The position numbers and the translations under genes were made by a program. Positions 49,984 to 57,852 of a stretch of 64,000 nt of DNA are shown here, one piece after another (within the stretch, counting starts at the first letter, position 1; each line of letters starts with the position of its first letter). The notes under the pieces are model-generated. The model had not been told where the DNA came from. It ran no database searches and saw nothing but the letters and a program-made list of their open reading frames with translations. The DNA comes from G963923945 sp965199175 (GTDB taxonomy: Bacteria; Pseudomonadota; Alphaproteobacteria; G963923945), in assembly GCA_965199175.1 (NCBI GenBank), contig OZ240684.1, positions 620,001 to 684,000 on the forward strand, written 5' to 3'.

Positions 49984-51615
49984 TCAGGGAGTGGGGCTTC
50001 CGGCAACATTGGTTACGATCCTGGCTGTTTCTGCCGAAATTGCCGAAAGTTCAGCCACGGCTGTAACCGGAGCCATCGCAAAGCCTTTTTCTTCCAGTGT
50101 CGCAAGCCACAAGGAAATCCTTTCTAAGGAAACCGGATAAGGAGAAGAGAGAACGGTCACAAAGCCCTGGGAACGGGCCAGGGATTCAGCACGTTTAATT
50201 TGTTGATCAATGGCGGCTCGTGATGGTTTTCGGTCGAGAACAAAATCTACTCCCAGATTTGGCAACTCCAGGTCTTCAGCCAGGCGACCCGTAATATCAC
50301 GCTGGGTAACCCGGCGGTTAATGAATAACAAGCCCCGTTTTTTGAATTCTTTCAGCACAGGTGTTGCGGCCTCTTGTGATGTTGTAAATAAGGAACCCAT
50401 TTCTGGCATCACGCCGACATATGTTCTGAGGCGACTCATGATCCAAATCAGCTTGTCCAGGTTTGTTTTATTTTCCGAGCTGGTGAGTAAACCGTAAGGA
50501 CCAGGATCATCAAGGGGGTAATTGAAGGGCTCCATAGGCACAGAGAGCAAAACTTCGTGTCCCCGGCTGCGGGCTAAGGCTGTCAGCGTGTTTAAATTAC
50601 GGCCATATGGTGCAAAAGCAAAAGAAATTGGTGAGGGCATATCCCGAATTGCTGTCAGACTCCGGGCTTGATTGAGTCCCATATCATCAATAATCAGTGC
50701 AATCAGAGAATAGTCACTATCAAGGGTAAAGCTGCGTTTATATGCTTGCCAGGGTTGGGTGCCGTTTTTGGAAATGGTGGGCAACAGGATCCGCCCTCCG
50801 GTTTCCTTTTTTACGACTTCGGTGACTTCGGGTAAGAGTTCCGGATTGAGTGGTATTACGTTTTGGTTAATCAGGATATCAGACAGGATATCTTTTGGGG
50901 AACGAATGGGTGAAAAAGCCGCGACCTGGCTGATTTCCGGGGTTTGACTATCTGGTGATTGTTCTGGTGATTGTTCCGGTAATTGTTCAAAAGATGTCGA
51001 GGGATCAGGGTCATCCTGTTGTGACGCATCTGCCTGATCCTGGTTTTCTGCTGTATCTTCTAGCGTATTTTCTGCTGTGTTTTCTGCTGTATTTTCTGAC
51101 GTGTTTCCTTCAGTGTTTTCTTCTGCATTGCTGGTGGATGTTGCTTCATCGTCCGGGGAGGGAGTATCCGCCTCAGCACCGGTTTGTGATGCCTCCCCGG
51201 CATCGGTGTTATGATCTGTGATCTCTTGTTCTGAAGTCGATGCAGCCGTCTGGAGTGCCGATGGAGGAATGCGGAATTCGTAACGCATTGAGGGGCTTGA
51301 GAGCATTTGATCCCCTTCATTCAGGAGTATCCATCCGGTCAATCCGCCTGTAACTGCTGCAATGATGATCACGATCGTATAAAAAAACGCCATGCTCCGG
51401 CGTGGTGGTGCCTGGGCCGGGATATCCCGGACATCATCAGGATCGGGAGATGTATGGTCTTCGAAAACACTCTCCAGCTGGCGCTCTGAGTCCGGGTCGT
51501 CGGTGTTTTCAGTGATGGCACGGTCATTATTTTCTGCATCAAAATCATCATCAAAATCATCTGCAGAAATATTGATTTCGCCTTCATCACCTCTGTTGCC
51601 GGAGTCTGTATCCAT
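49984..51615 (-). CDS. divergent polysaccharide deacetylase (YibQ-like), membrane-anchored
   Basis: A protein of about 543 residues with an acidic cytoplasmic N-terminus (1-75), one membrane helix (about 77-100), a long disordered periplasmic linker rich in E, T, S, N and D (about 120-235) and a C-terminal divergent polysaccharide deacetylase-2 domain (about 300-520). In this domain LIALIIDDMGLNQARSL, PISFAFAPYGRN and EVLLSVPMEPFNYPLDDPGP are characteristic. The gene is usually found between ctpA and rppH, as here, and its role in the envelope is unclear. The ATG at 51615 is used; a TTG two codons earlier is possible. The linker contains tandem-repeat-derived segments. Confidence 0.9.
   Translation of the reverse strand: MDTDSGNRGDEGEINISADDFDDDFDAENNDRAITENTDDPDSERQLESVFEDHTSPDPDDVRDIPAQAPPRRSMAFFYTIVIIIAAVTGGLTGWILLNEGDQMLSSPSMRYEFRIPPSALQTAASTSEQEITDHNTDAGEASQTGAEADTPSPDDEATSTSNAEENTEGNTSENTAENTAENTLEDTAENQDQADASQQDDPDPSTSFEQLPEQSPEQSPDSQTPEISQVAAFSPIRSPKDILSDILINQNVIPLNPELLPEVTEVVKKETGGRILLPTISKNGTQPWQAYKRSFTLDSDYSLIALIIDDMGLNQARSLTAIRDMPSPISFAFAPYGRNLNTLTALARSRGHEVLLSVPMEPFNYPLDDPGPYGLLTSSENKTNLDKLIWIMSRLRTYVGVMPEMGSLFTTSQEAATPVLKEFKKRGLLFINRRVTQRDITGRLAEDLELPNLGVDFVLDRKPSRAAIDQQIKRAESLARSQGFVTVLSSPYPVSLERISLWLATLEEKGFAMAPVTAVAELSAISAETARIVTNVAGSPTP
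50935..50982. repeat. in-frame 12-bp repeats encoding PEQS units
   Basis: Encodes LPEQSPEQSPDSQTPE in the linker of the YibQ-like protein. On the plus strand GGTGATTGTTCT and close variants recur with a 12-bp period. Confidence 0.75.
51043..51123. repeat. in-frame 15-bp repeats encoding NTAEN units
   Basis: The segment encodes successive NTEG, NTSE, NTAE, NTAE, NTLE, DTAE-type pentads in the linker. On the plus strand the unit is close to TTTTCTGCTGTGT repeated. Copies differ by a few bases, and the frame is kept because the period is 15. Confidence 0.85.
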
Positions 51616-51676
51616 ACTCAACGTCTACGCTTTTCTTCCGTACTGTACCGGAGGGTGTTTTATAACCGGGTCACCT

Positions 51677-53116
51677 TTACGGTGTTGTTTTTGCACCGAA
51701 AGGACCAATGATCGCGGCCCGTTCCTCTAACAGGATAATTCCGCGTAACAGGTCGAATGCGCGGGAAAGTTGATAATCAGCATCCCGGCGTTTCTGTTCT
51801 TCTTCACTGCGTGATGTTTGATCTTTTTCCGGGGTATCGGTTTTGGGATCGGTGTCCTGATCGGTATTTTGGGGATCATTTTTTTCATTCTCAAGGGCAC
51901 CGCGTAAATCAGCTTCTTTTTGTCGGGAAGCTGATTCAATTTTTTCAATACGGGCTTCTTCAACCTCGATATCCGGCTTAATTCCGGTGGCCTGAATCGA
52001 TTGGCCGGATGGGGTGTAATAGCGGGCAGTTGTGAGGCGGATGGCTCCCTGAGGTCCCATAGGAATGATTGTCTGTACGGATCCTTTGCCAAAAGAGGGG
52101 GACCCCATAACAATAGCCCGTCTGTGGTCCTGGAGTGCACCAGCAACAATTTCCGATGCCGATGCTGAGCCGCCATTGATGAGAACAACCATCGGCAGGC
52201 CATTCATAAGATCGCCATCACGGGCATTGAAACGTTGCGCATCCCCTTTGCGTCGTCCGCGGGTTGAGACAATTTCACCGCGCTCAAGAAAAGCATCAGA
52301 GATATTGACGGCTTGCTCCAGCAGACCGCCGGGATTATTGCGTAAGTCCAGCACCAATCCTTTGAGTTGTCCGTCTGCTTGTTGCCTGAGATCGTTAATA
52401 GCATTTTTCAGACCTTCATAGGCTTGCTCGTTAAAGGTTGTGATGCGGACATAGCCGATATCTTCTTCCAGATTTGAGCGAACAGATCGAATTCGAATGA
52501 TATCCCGGGTGATCGGAATCTCCAGGGGGTATTCATCCCCCCGGCGTATGGTGAGAAGGATATCGGTATCGACTTCTCCGCGCATTTTATCGACTGCCTG
52601 GCTCAGCGTCATGCCGAGAACAGGCTCATTATCCAGATGGGTAATCAGGTCGCCGGGTTTGATTCCAGCCCGATGGGCCGGGGTATCATCAATCGGTGAT
52701 ACCACCTTGACCAGGCCGTTTTCCATTGTGACTTCGATCCCTAATCCGCCGAATTCTCCTTTGGTCTGAACCTGAACATCGCGAAAATTATCGGCGTTGA
52801 GATAGCTTGAATGCGGATCCAGCGATAACAGCATCCCGTTAATGGCGGCCTGAATGAGTTCTTTTTCATTGACGGTTTCGACATAATCCTCAGAAACCAG
52901 TTCAAGAACATCACCAAACAGGCTCAACTGGCGAAAAATTTCGTCATGATCTTTTTGAGATTGATCTTCAGCCCGCAGATCCTGAACGGAGTGCGAAAAC
53001 CCGCCAATTAAGACGATGATGGCAAGACACGCCAGGATCGGCGGCATTTTTCCCCTGGAAATTTTTGTCACTTTGTGTGGCTTATGGTGGATATGGTGCG
53101 CGATCTCTTGTTTCAT
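51677..53116 (-). CDS. ctpA: carboxy-terminal processing protease CtpA (S41A)
   Basis: A 479-residue periplasmic serine protease with an N-terminal signal anchor (about 25-43). A helical segment YVETVNEKELIQAAINGMLL and DPHSSYLN precede a PDZ domain (about 105-190, GEFGGLGIEVTMENG, AGIKPGDLITHLD). The protease core has the catalytic serine in GGSASASEIVAGAL near residue 320 and the lysine in FGKGSVQT about 25 residues later. A charged linker (about 400-450, NTDQDTDPKTDTPEKDQ) precedes a final helix. It follows the LytM gene by 8 bp and its ribosome binding site GAGAGG overlaps that stop region, so the genes are coupled. The pair is common and links to cell-wall hydrolase control. Confidence 0.95.
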   Translation of the reverse strand: MKQEIAHHIHHKPHKVTKISRGKMPPILACLAIIVLIGGFSHSVQDLRAEDQSQKDHDEIFRQLSLFGDVLELVSEDYVETVNEKELIQAAINGMLLSLDPHSSYLNADNFRDVQVQTKGEFGGLGIEVTMENGLVKVVSPIDDTPAHRAGIKPGDLITHLDNEPVLGMTLSQAVDKMRGEVDTDILLTIRRGDEYPLEIPITRDIIRIRSVRSNLEEDIGYVRITTFNEQAYEGLKNAINDLRQQADGQLKGLVLDLRNNPGGLLEQAVNISDAFLERGEIVSTRGRRKGDAQRFNARDGDLMNGLPMVVLINGGSASASEIVAGALQDHRRAIVMGSPSFGKGSVQTIIPMGPQGAIRLTTARYYTPSGQSIQATGIKPDIEVEEARIEKIESASRQKEADLRGALENEKNDPQNTDQDTDPKTDTPEKDQTSRSEEEQKRRDADYQLSRAFDLLRGIILLEERAAIIGPFGAKTTP

Positions 53117-53124
53117 AATGCCTC

Positions 53125-54435
53125 TCAGTTTCCCGGATAAAGCGAACTTGTTTTTATGCCTGCTGAAACAGCCAGCCAGGGGAGGGGGTTGACTGATTTT
53201 CCTGATCTCCTGATCTCAAAGTACAAAGTATTGAACCCATTCCCGGCATTCCCCATGACACCCACCGGTTCACCCGCAAGCAGCTGTTGCCCAACCTGGG
53301 CATCAATGCGTTCCAATCCGGCAATCAGCCCATGATATCCCTCACCGTGAGAGATGATCAAGAGATGTCCGTAATCTCTGAATTTTCCGGCATAAAGAAT
53401 CTCTCCGGCAAAAGGGGCAACAATATGGGCGTTATCCGCAGTCAGAATGCTCACCCCTTTGCTGGTTGTGGTGGGGCCGGTTGATTCGCCGTAACGGCGG
53501 ATGATTTCACCACGGGCAGGCGGTAATAACTGGCCTTTGGCCTGGCTGAAAGCCAGAGTGTTCAGATAAGCTAATTCCGGATCTTTCAGATAAGAAGTAA
53601 CGTTCTGGTCTGTTGTGGGTCGTGATGACGGCTGATTTTTTCCGTTCGGGTTTTTCTCGGTCAGGGCTGTGACCAGGTCGCGCAGGGACTGAGCCTGGCT
53701 GCTCAGCGTTGCAATGCGCTGATCAATGGCCTGGCGATCTTTGGAAATATCGGCCTGAAGACGGTTTTTATCCGCCAGCAACGTATTGAGGCGATGGCGT
53801 TCATTCTTCAGATTTTGGGTCGCTTGTGCCCTGGTCTCTCTGCGGTTTTTAAGAAGGGTGCGGGCGGTTTTCAGTTCGAGCAAATCGGCAACAATTTCCC
53901 CGATTTCATCATTGAGCTCCGGGATCATACGGGCCATGAAAGCGGCCGCATCAGCAGCATCAGTCGCGTTATCAGACGAAAAATACGCAGCAATAGCCGG
54001 GCGTAGGGCGATGCGTTGTAACAACGCCATGGAAGCATTGATTTGTTGGCGTCGATCGGCAAGCCTGGATTGTGCATTCATGACCTGATCTTCAAGTCTG
54101 AGCAGTTCTGCATCCAGACCGGAAACCACATCTTCAAGATTCTGGGCTTGTCGGGCTGTCTGGATGAGTTGGGCGCGCAGATTGGCGGTTTCCTGGCTGA
54201 TTGATTGATCTTTTTGAGAGAGAGTCTGCTGTTGCTTTTTTTGGTCGGTGATTTCTTGTTCTAAATCCTCAAGATTTTGGCGTGCTGCGTTATAATCATC
54301 AGCAAGGCCGGGGATCGCGGGGAGCATGAAGGAAAAGACGCAGATTCCTAGGGTGATTTTCTTAAGAATCTTTTCAATACCGGGCCGACAGCACGTATTG
54401 GAGTACCGATTGATGCGCGTCAACTGTGTCATCAT
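53125..54435 (-). CDS. EnvC-like murein hydrolase activator (degenerate LytM)
   Basis: A 436-residue exported protein with a signal sequence (about 26-45), long coiled-coil segments (about 48-120 and 190-260) and a C-terminal M23/LytM domain (about 315-425). The zinc-binding residues of active M23 peptidases appear lost: the first site reads SKGVSI instead of the usual H-x-x-x-D, the second reads YHGLIAGL rather than H-x-H, and the later LHFEI motif is LYFEI. This is the pattern of EnvC/NlpD-type activators that switch on amidases at the septum. The start ATGATG overlaps the gpmI stop. The family is inferred from architecture and neighbours. Confidence 0.88.
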   Translation of the reverse strand: MMTQLTRINRYSNTCCRPGIEKILKKITLGICVFSFMLPAIPGLADDYNAARQNLEDLEQEITDQKKQQQTLSQKDQSISQETANLRAQLIQTARQAQNLEDVVSGLDAELLRLEDQVMNAQSRLADRRQQINASMALLQRIALRPAIAAYFSSDNATDAADAAAFMARMIPELNDEIGEIVADLLELKTARTLLKNRRETRAQATQNLKNERHRLNTLLADKNRLQADISKDRQAIDQRIATLSSQAQSLRDLVTALTEKNPNGKNQPSSRPTTDQNVTSYLKDPELAYLNTLAFSQAKGQLLPPARGEIIRRYGESTGPTTTSKGVSILTADNAHIVAPFAGEILYAGKFRDYGHLLIISHGEGYHGLIAGLERIDAQVGQQLLAGEPVGVMGNAGNGFNTLYFEIRRSGKSVNPLPWLAVSAGIKTSSLYPGN

Positions 54436-55988
54436 GATTTGGCATGGCGGAGGAGAGACCGCCCGGTCATTTCTTCGGGTTGTTCAAGAGCCAGTAACTC
54501 AAGCAAAGTCGGGGCAATATCAGCCAGACGACCATTACCAAGCCTGATATTGGGTGGTCCATCGACCAGAATAGTCGGGACCGGATTTAAACTATGGGAG
54601 GTATGCGGCTGGCCTGTTTGAGAATCGCGCATGATTTCCACATTCCCATGATCGGCTGTCACGAACAAAATACCCCCTGCCTCAGCAACCGCCGCCCGCA
54701 GACGCCCCAAACATCGATCGACGGTTTCGACGGCCTGAATTGCGGCTGATAAAACGCCGGTATGTCCCACCATATCCGGGTTGGCATAATTGACGACGAC
54801 AAAGTCATAGCCCCCGTTTTTGATTGCCCGGAGCAAAGATTCAGTCAGCTTGAGTGCCGACATATCAGGCTGCATATCGTAAGTTTGCACCCGGGGAGAA
54901 GGAATAAGAAGACGTTCTTCGCCATCAAACTCAATATCTTGTCCACCGTTAAAAAAATATGTGACATGAGCATATTTTTCGGTTTCGGCAATCCGTAATT
55001 GACGCAAATGATTCCTGGAAAGTGTTTCTCCAAGGCCATGATGCAATGTAACAGGCGGAAAAACCGTATTGAGAAAGCGGTTGAGTCGTCGTGAGTATTC
55101 GGTCATGCCGACTGCTGCGGCAAATTTCGGAACCCGGCGGCGCGGAAAGTCGTCAAAATCATGATCAACCAGGGCAGTCGTCAGCTGGCGAACCCGGTCA
55201 GCCCGAAAATTGGCAACCAGTAATCCATCGCCGTCTTTTATCCCCTGGTAATCGCCAATGATGGTCGGAAGCACGAATTCATCGCTCACCGAAACCGAAT
55301 AGCTGGCATCAATGGCTGCCAGAGGGTCGGGGGCATGTTTGCCGCTTGCCGATACCAAAGCATGATAACAGCGGGCGATTCTGTCCCAACGCTTGTCACG
55401 ATCAAGGGCGTAGTAGCGTCCGGTAATCGTTGCAATCTCAATCCCGGATTGGCGGGTCCCCGATCTGTCAGCAATGTCATCAAGAAACATCTGCATGTCT
55501 TTGCGTGCTGAAATCGGTGCGACATCGCGTCCGTCAAGAACCGCATGAATCCGGACCCGAACCCCGGCATGGGCCATTATTTTTGCCAAAGCAGCAACAT
55601 GGGATTGATGACCATGCACGCCGCCTTGTGAAATAAGGCCGAGAATATGGCATGTTCCACCACTTTGAGACAGCTTACTCAGACAATCTTCAATCGCCGG
55701 GTTTTTCTGTAACCCGGCATTCTTCATTGCTGCATCAATGCGCGGTAAATCTTGTAAAACAACCCGCCCGGCCCCGATATTGATATGACCAACCTCAGAA
55801 TTACCGAATTGGTTACCGGGAAGCCCGACATCTTCGGCCGATGCTTGCAACATTCCGTGCGGATAGCGGGCAATCAGAGTGTCATATACCGGTGTGTGTG
55901 CTTGTGTAATCGCGTTATCAGGGGCCTCATCACGCAGCCCCCATCCATCAAGGATACACAGAACAACAGGGCGCCGACCCGAATTCAT
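54432..55988 (-). CDS. gpmI: 2,3-bisphosphoglycerate-independent phosphoglycerate mutase
   Basis: A 518-residue dimanganese enzyme interconverting 3- and 2-phosphoglycerate. The metal aspartate is D14 in LCILDGWG and the phosphoserine nucleophile is S64 in FGNSEVGH. The substrate-binding DGRDVAP, NFRADRVRQL and the C-terminal TADHGNVE are intact. The ATG at 55988 (MNSGRRPVV) with GGAGAGGA upstream is preferred to the GTG at 56006. It heads the gpmI-envC-like-ctpA-YibQ-rppH series; all five genes are closely spaced on the minus strand. Confidence 0.96.
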   Translation of the reverse strand: MNSGRRPVVLCILDGWGLRDEAPDNAITQAHTPVYDTLIARYPHGMLQASAEDVGLPGNQFGNSEVGHINIGAGRVVLQDLPRIDAAMKNAGLQKNPAIEDCLSKLSQSGGTCHILGLISQGGVHGHQSHVAALAKIMAHAGVRVRIHAVLDGRDVAPISARKDMQMFLDDIADRSGTRQSGIEIATITGRYYALDRDKRWDRIARCYHALVSASGKHAPDPLAAIDASYSVSVSDEFVLPTIIGDYQGIKDGDGLLVANFRADRVRQLTTALVDHDFDDFPRRRVPKFAAAVGMTEYSRRLNRFLNTVFPPVTLHHGLGETLSRNHLRQLRIAETEKYAHVTYFFNGGQDIEFDGEERLLIPSPRVQTYDMQPDMSALKLTESLLRAIKNGGYDFVVVNYANPDMVGHTGVLSAAIQAVETVDRCLGRLRAAVAEAGGILFVTADHGNVEIMRDSQTGQPHTSHSLNPVPTILVDGPPNIRLGNGRLADIAPTLLELLALEQPEEMTGRSLLRHAKS

Positions 55989-56208
55989 GAAGAGTGTCCT
56001 CTCCACAGAGCATCCATGTTACCCGGCGGTTGATTGATACAACAATCAGGCAGAGGATGCGCGCATATTCCCGGCTCTGTGTATGTCGCATGATCATACC
56101 GCATGATGAACCCAATCATTGAAGCGATGACGGTGCAGGCATAACACGTCGGAATATTCCCGCATGAACAGGGTTTCTGCAGAGGCGTGAATCTTAAACA
56201 GATACTGA

Positions 56209-56281
56209 CTTTATAGAGGTCTTTATGCTTTATAGAGGTCTTTATCTTTATAGAGATCTTTATCTTTATAGAGATCTTTAT
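56209..56281. repeat. 18-bp tandem array, four copies
   Basis: CTTTATAGAGGTCTTTAT(G) at 56209, CTTTATAGAGGTCTTTAT at 56228, CTTTATAGAGATCTTTAT at 56246 and again identical at 56264. The first unit is 19 bp long. Confidence 0.95.
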
Positions 56282-56295
56282 GGAGATATCGGCAT

Positions 56296-56429
56296 AGAGA
56301 GATCAACTCTATATCAATATAAAATTAAGACGGACACCCACTCTATATAGATTTTTCAGGAAATTGACAGAGAGATCAACCCTATATCAACATAAAATCA
56401 AGGTTGACACCCACTCTATATAGATTTTT
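56296..56429. repeat. 61-bp unit duplicated with a 73-bp period
   Basis: Copy 1 is 56296-56356 and copy 2 is 56369-56429. They align without gaps and differ at about six positions, mostly transitions. Each begins AGAGAGATCAA, contains GACACCCACTCTATATAGA and ends with five T. TCTATATAGA is itself palindromic. The T run after a palindrome could form a small hairpin, but no terminator or promoter role is established. Confidence 0.93.
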
Positions 56430-56537
56430 GGCATATTGCTATGAATTCTTGCCCATTTTCCGGCGGGTTATTGGTGTCATCAACCCCTGGCCGGGGAAAT
56501 TTCCGGGAACCCGATCCTTCCGGGAAAGGAACAGCGA

Positions 56538-57632
56538 TCAGTCATTGAAGGCAGCCTCCCGGGCTTTGAGATACGCATATTGAGAAATATTTGACCATTT
56601 GCGGGCCCGGGCACGAAAGTCAATCACGCTGTTATAAACCTCACGGCTTACGGGGTCCTGGTTGGCTAAGCCATCAAGGACCTGGGACGCCAATCGACCC
56701 AGCCCGGACAGAATTTCGGGGGAATAACGGAGCAATGTTACGGCATGTTTTTCCTGAAGAACGCGCAGGGAAGTCCCGTTATGGGTTACAAAAGCACTGA
56801 GGATTCGTTGGTTAGCGGCCTGACAACTATAGTGCAGGATTGCCTGCAAATCCGGGGGCAATGCGTCATAAGCCCGGGTATTGACAAAGCAATCAAAAAC
56901 CAAAGCCGGCTCCTGCCAGCCCGGAGTATAGTAATAATCGGCACTTTTGTGAAAACCGAATGCAAGATCATTATAAGGCCCAATCCATTCAGCCGCATCA
57001 ATCGTACCGGATTGCAAAGCCGCCTGAATATCGCCGCCGGGTAGATTAACCACTGTTGCTCCGGCTGCTTTCATTACTTCACCGCCCAGGCCGGGCATGC
57101 GGATTTTAAGCCCTTTAAAATCATCCAGGCGGTTGATTTTTTTGTTAAACCATCCCCCCATCTGGACACCGGTATTTCCGGCCGGAAAGAAGCGGCAGCC
57201 CAGATCATCATAGATTTTCGCGGCCAGATCCAGACCACCACCAAAATACAGCCAGGCATTGTGTTCCTGGGCGGTGAGGCCGAAAGGCAGTGCCGCTAAA
57301 AACTGAGTCGCGGGAGCTTTTCCTTTCCAGTAATAGGGTGCCCCATGGCCGATTTCGGCTGTTTGGTTGAGAACCGCATCCAGGGCCTCAAAAGCCGGAA
57401 CCAATTCTCCGGCTCCGTATAGCTTGATGGTTAAACGTCCGCCTGATAAGCGATTGACGTTTTCGGCCAACCATCGGGCTCCAGCCCCCATGCCAGGAAA
57501 ATCAGCCGGCCATGTGGTTACCATACGCCATTGGTGACGGCCCTGGGCAATCGCTGGTGCAGCAACCGCACTGCCGGCAGCTGTTGCTGCTACAGCGGTC
57601 AGAAAATCCCGACGTTTAAGGACTTTTACCAT
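56538..57632 (-). CDS. TRAP transporter solute-binding protein, 2-oxoacid (TakP-like) type
   Basis: A 364-residue periplasmic binding protein with a twin-arginine-like signal (KRRDFLTAVAATA, R7 R8, cleavage near AIAQ). It belongs to the DctP family; the segments MGGWFNKKINRLDDFKGLKI, MPGLGGEVMKAAGATVVNLP and SGTIDAAEWIGPYNDLAFGF with the YYTPGWQEPALVFDCF strand resemble TakP, which binds 2-oxoacids with a metal ion. Ligand identity is inferred only. No DctQ or DctM membrane subunit genes lie within the window, so it may work with a transporter encoded elsewhere or be an orphan. Confidence 0.85.
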   Translation of the reverse strand: MVKVLKRRDFLTAVAATAAGSAVAAPAIAQGRHQWRMVTTWPADFPGMGAGARWLAENVNRLSGGRLTIKLYGAGELVPAFEALDAVLNQTAEIGHGAPYYWKGKAPATQFLAALPFGLTAQEHNAWLYFGGGLDLAAKIYDDLGCRFFPAGNTGVQMGGWFNKKINRLDDFKGLKIRMPGLGGEVMKAAGATVVNLPGGDIQAALQSGTIDAAEWIGPYNDLAFGFHKSADYYYTPGWQEPALVFDCFVNTRAYDALPPDLQAILHYSCQAANQRILSAFVTHNGTSLRVLQEKHAVTLLRYSPEILSGLGRLASQVLDGLANQDPVSREVYNSVIDFRARARKWSNISQYAYLKAREAAFND

Positions 57633-57852
57633 GTTGTATCGTTTCGATCACATGCAACGGATCATATCAATCAGCCGGATCAGATGGATCATATTGACGT
57701 GTAAAACGAATCTAAAACGAATTGGCTGATCCGACTGGTGGTTTGATGGGTATCAGGCGGGTATCCGCAATCCAGACGCCCCGGAATTTGAATTTCATGA
57801 GTTCATTTCATCAGTTCATGGGATCCTCAGCATGCCGGTTTTGATCATTCTG
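57633..57852. repeat. spacer with 11-bp and 13-bp tandem pairs
   Basis: A 220-bp spacer between hpnN-like and TRAP genes. TAAAACGAATC / TAAAACGAATT at 57702-57723 and ATTTCATGAGTTC / ATTTCATCAGTTC at 57792-57817 are direct neighbours with one mismatch each. No gene was seen. Confidence 0.85.

Larger units (their letters stand above)
55989..56537. other. spacer upstream of gpmI with nested tandem repeats
   Basis: A 549-bp spacer, the longest gene-free stretch here. 55989-56200 holds a CGCATGAT repeat pair (near 56089-56112) and otherwise unique sequence that should include the gpmI promoter. 56209-56281 is an 18-bp array and 56296-56429 is a 73-bp-period duplication. No frame in it looks coding. 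Confidence 0.6.

Noticed and set aside
56364..56398. TTGACA in the gpmI upstream repeat as a -35 box
   Set aside because: No acceptable -10 lies at 16-18 bp; TATATC is at 13 bp and TAAAAT at 23 bp.
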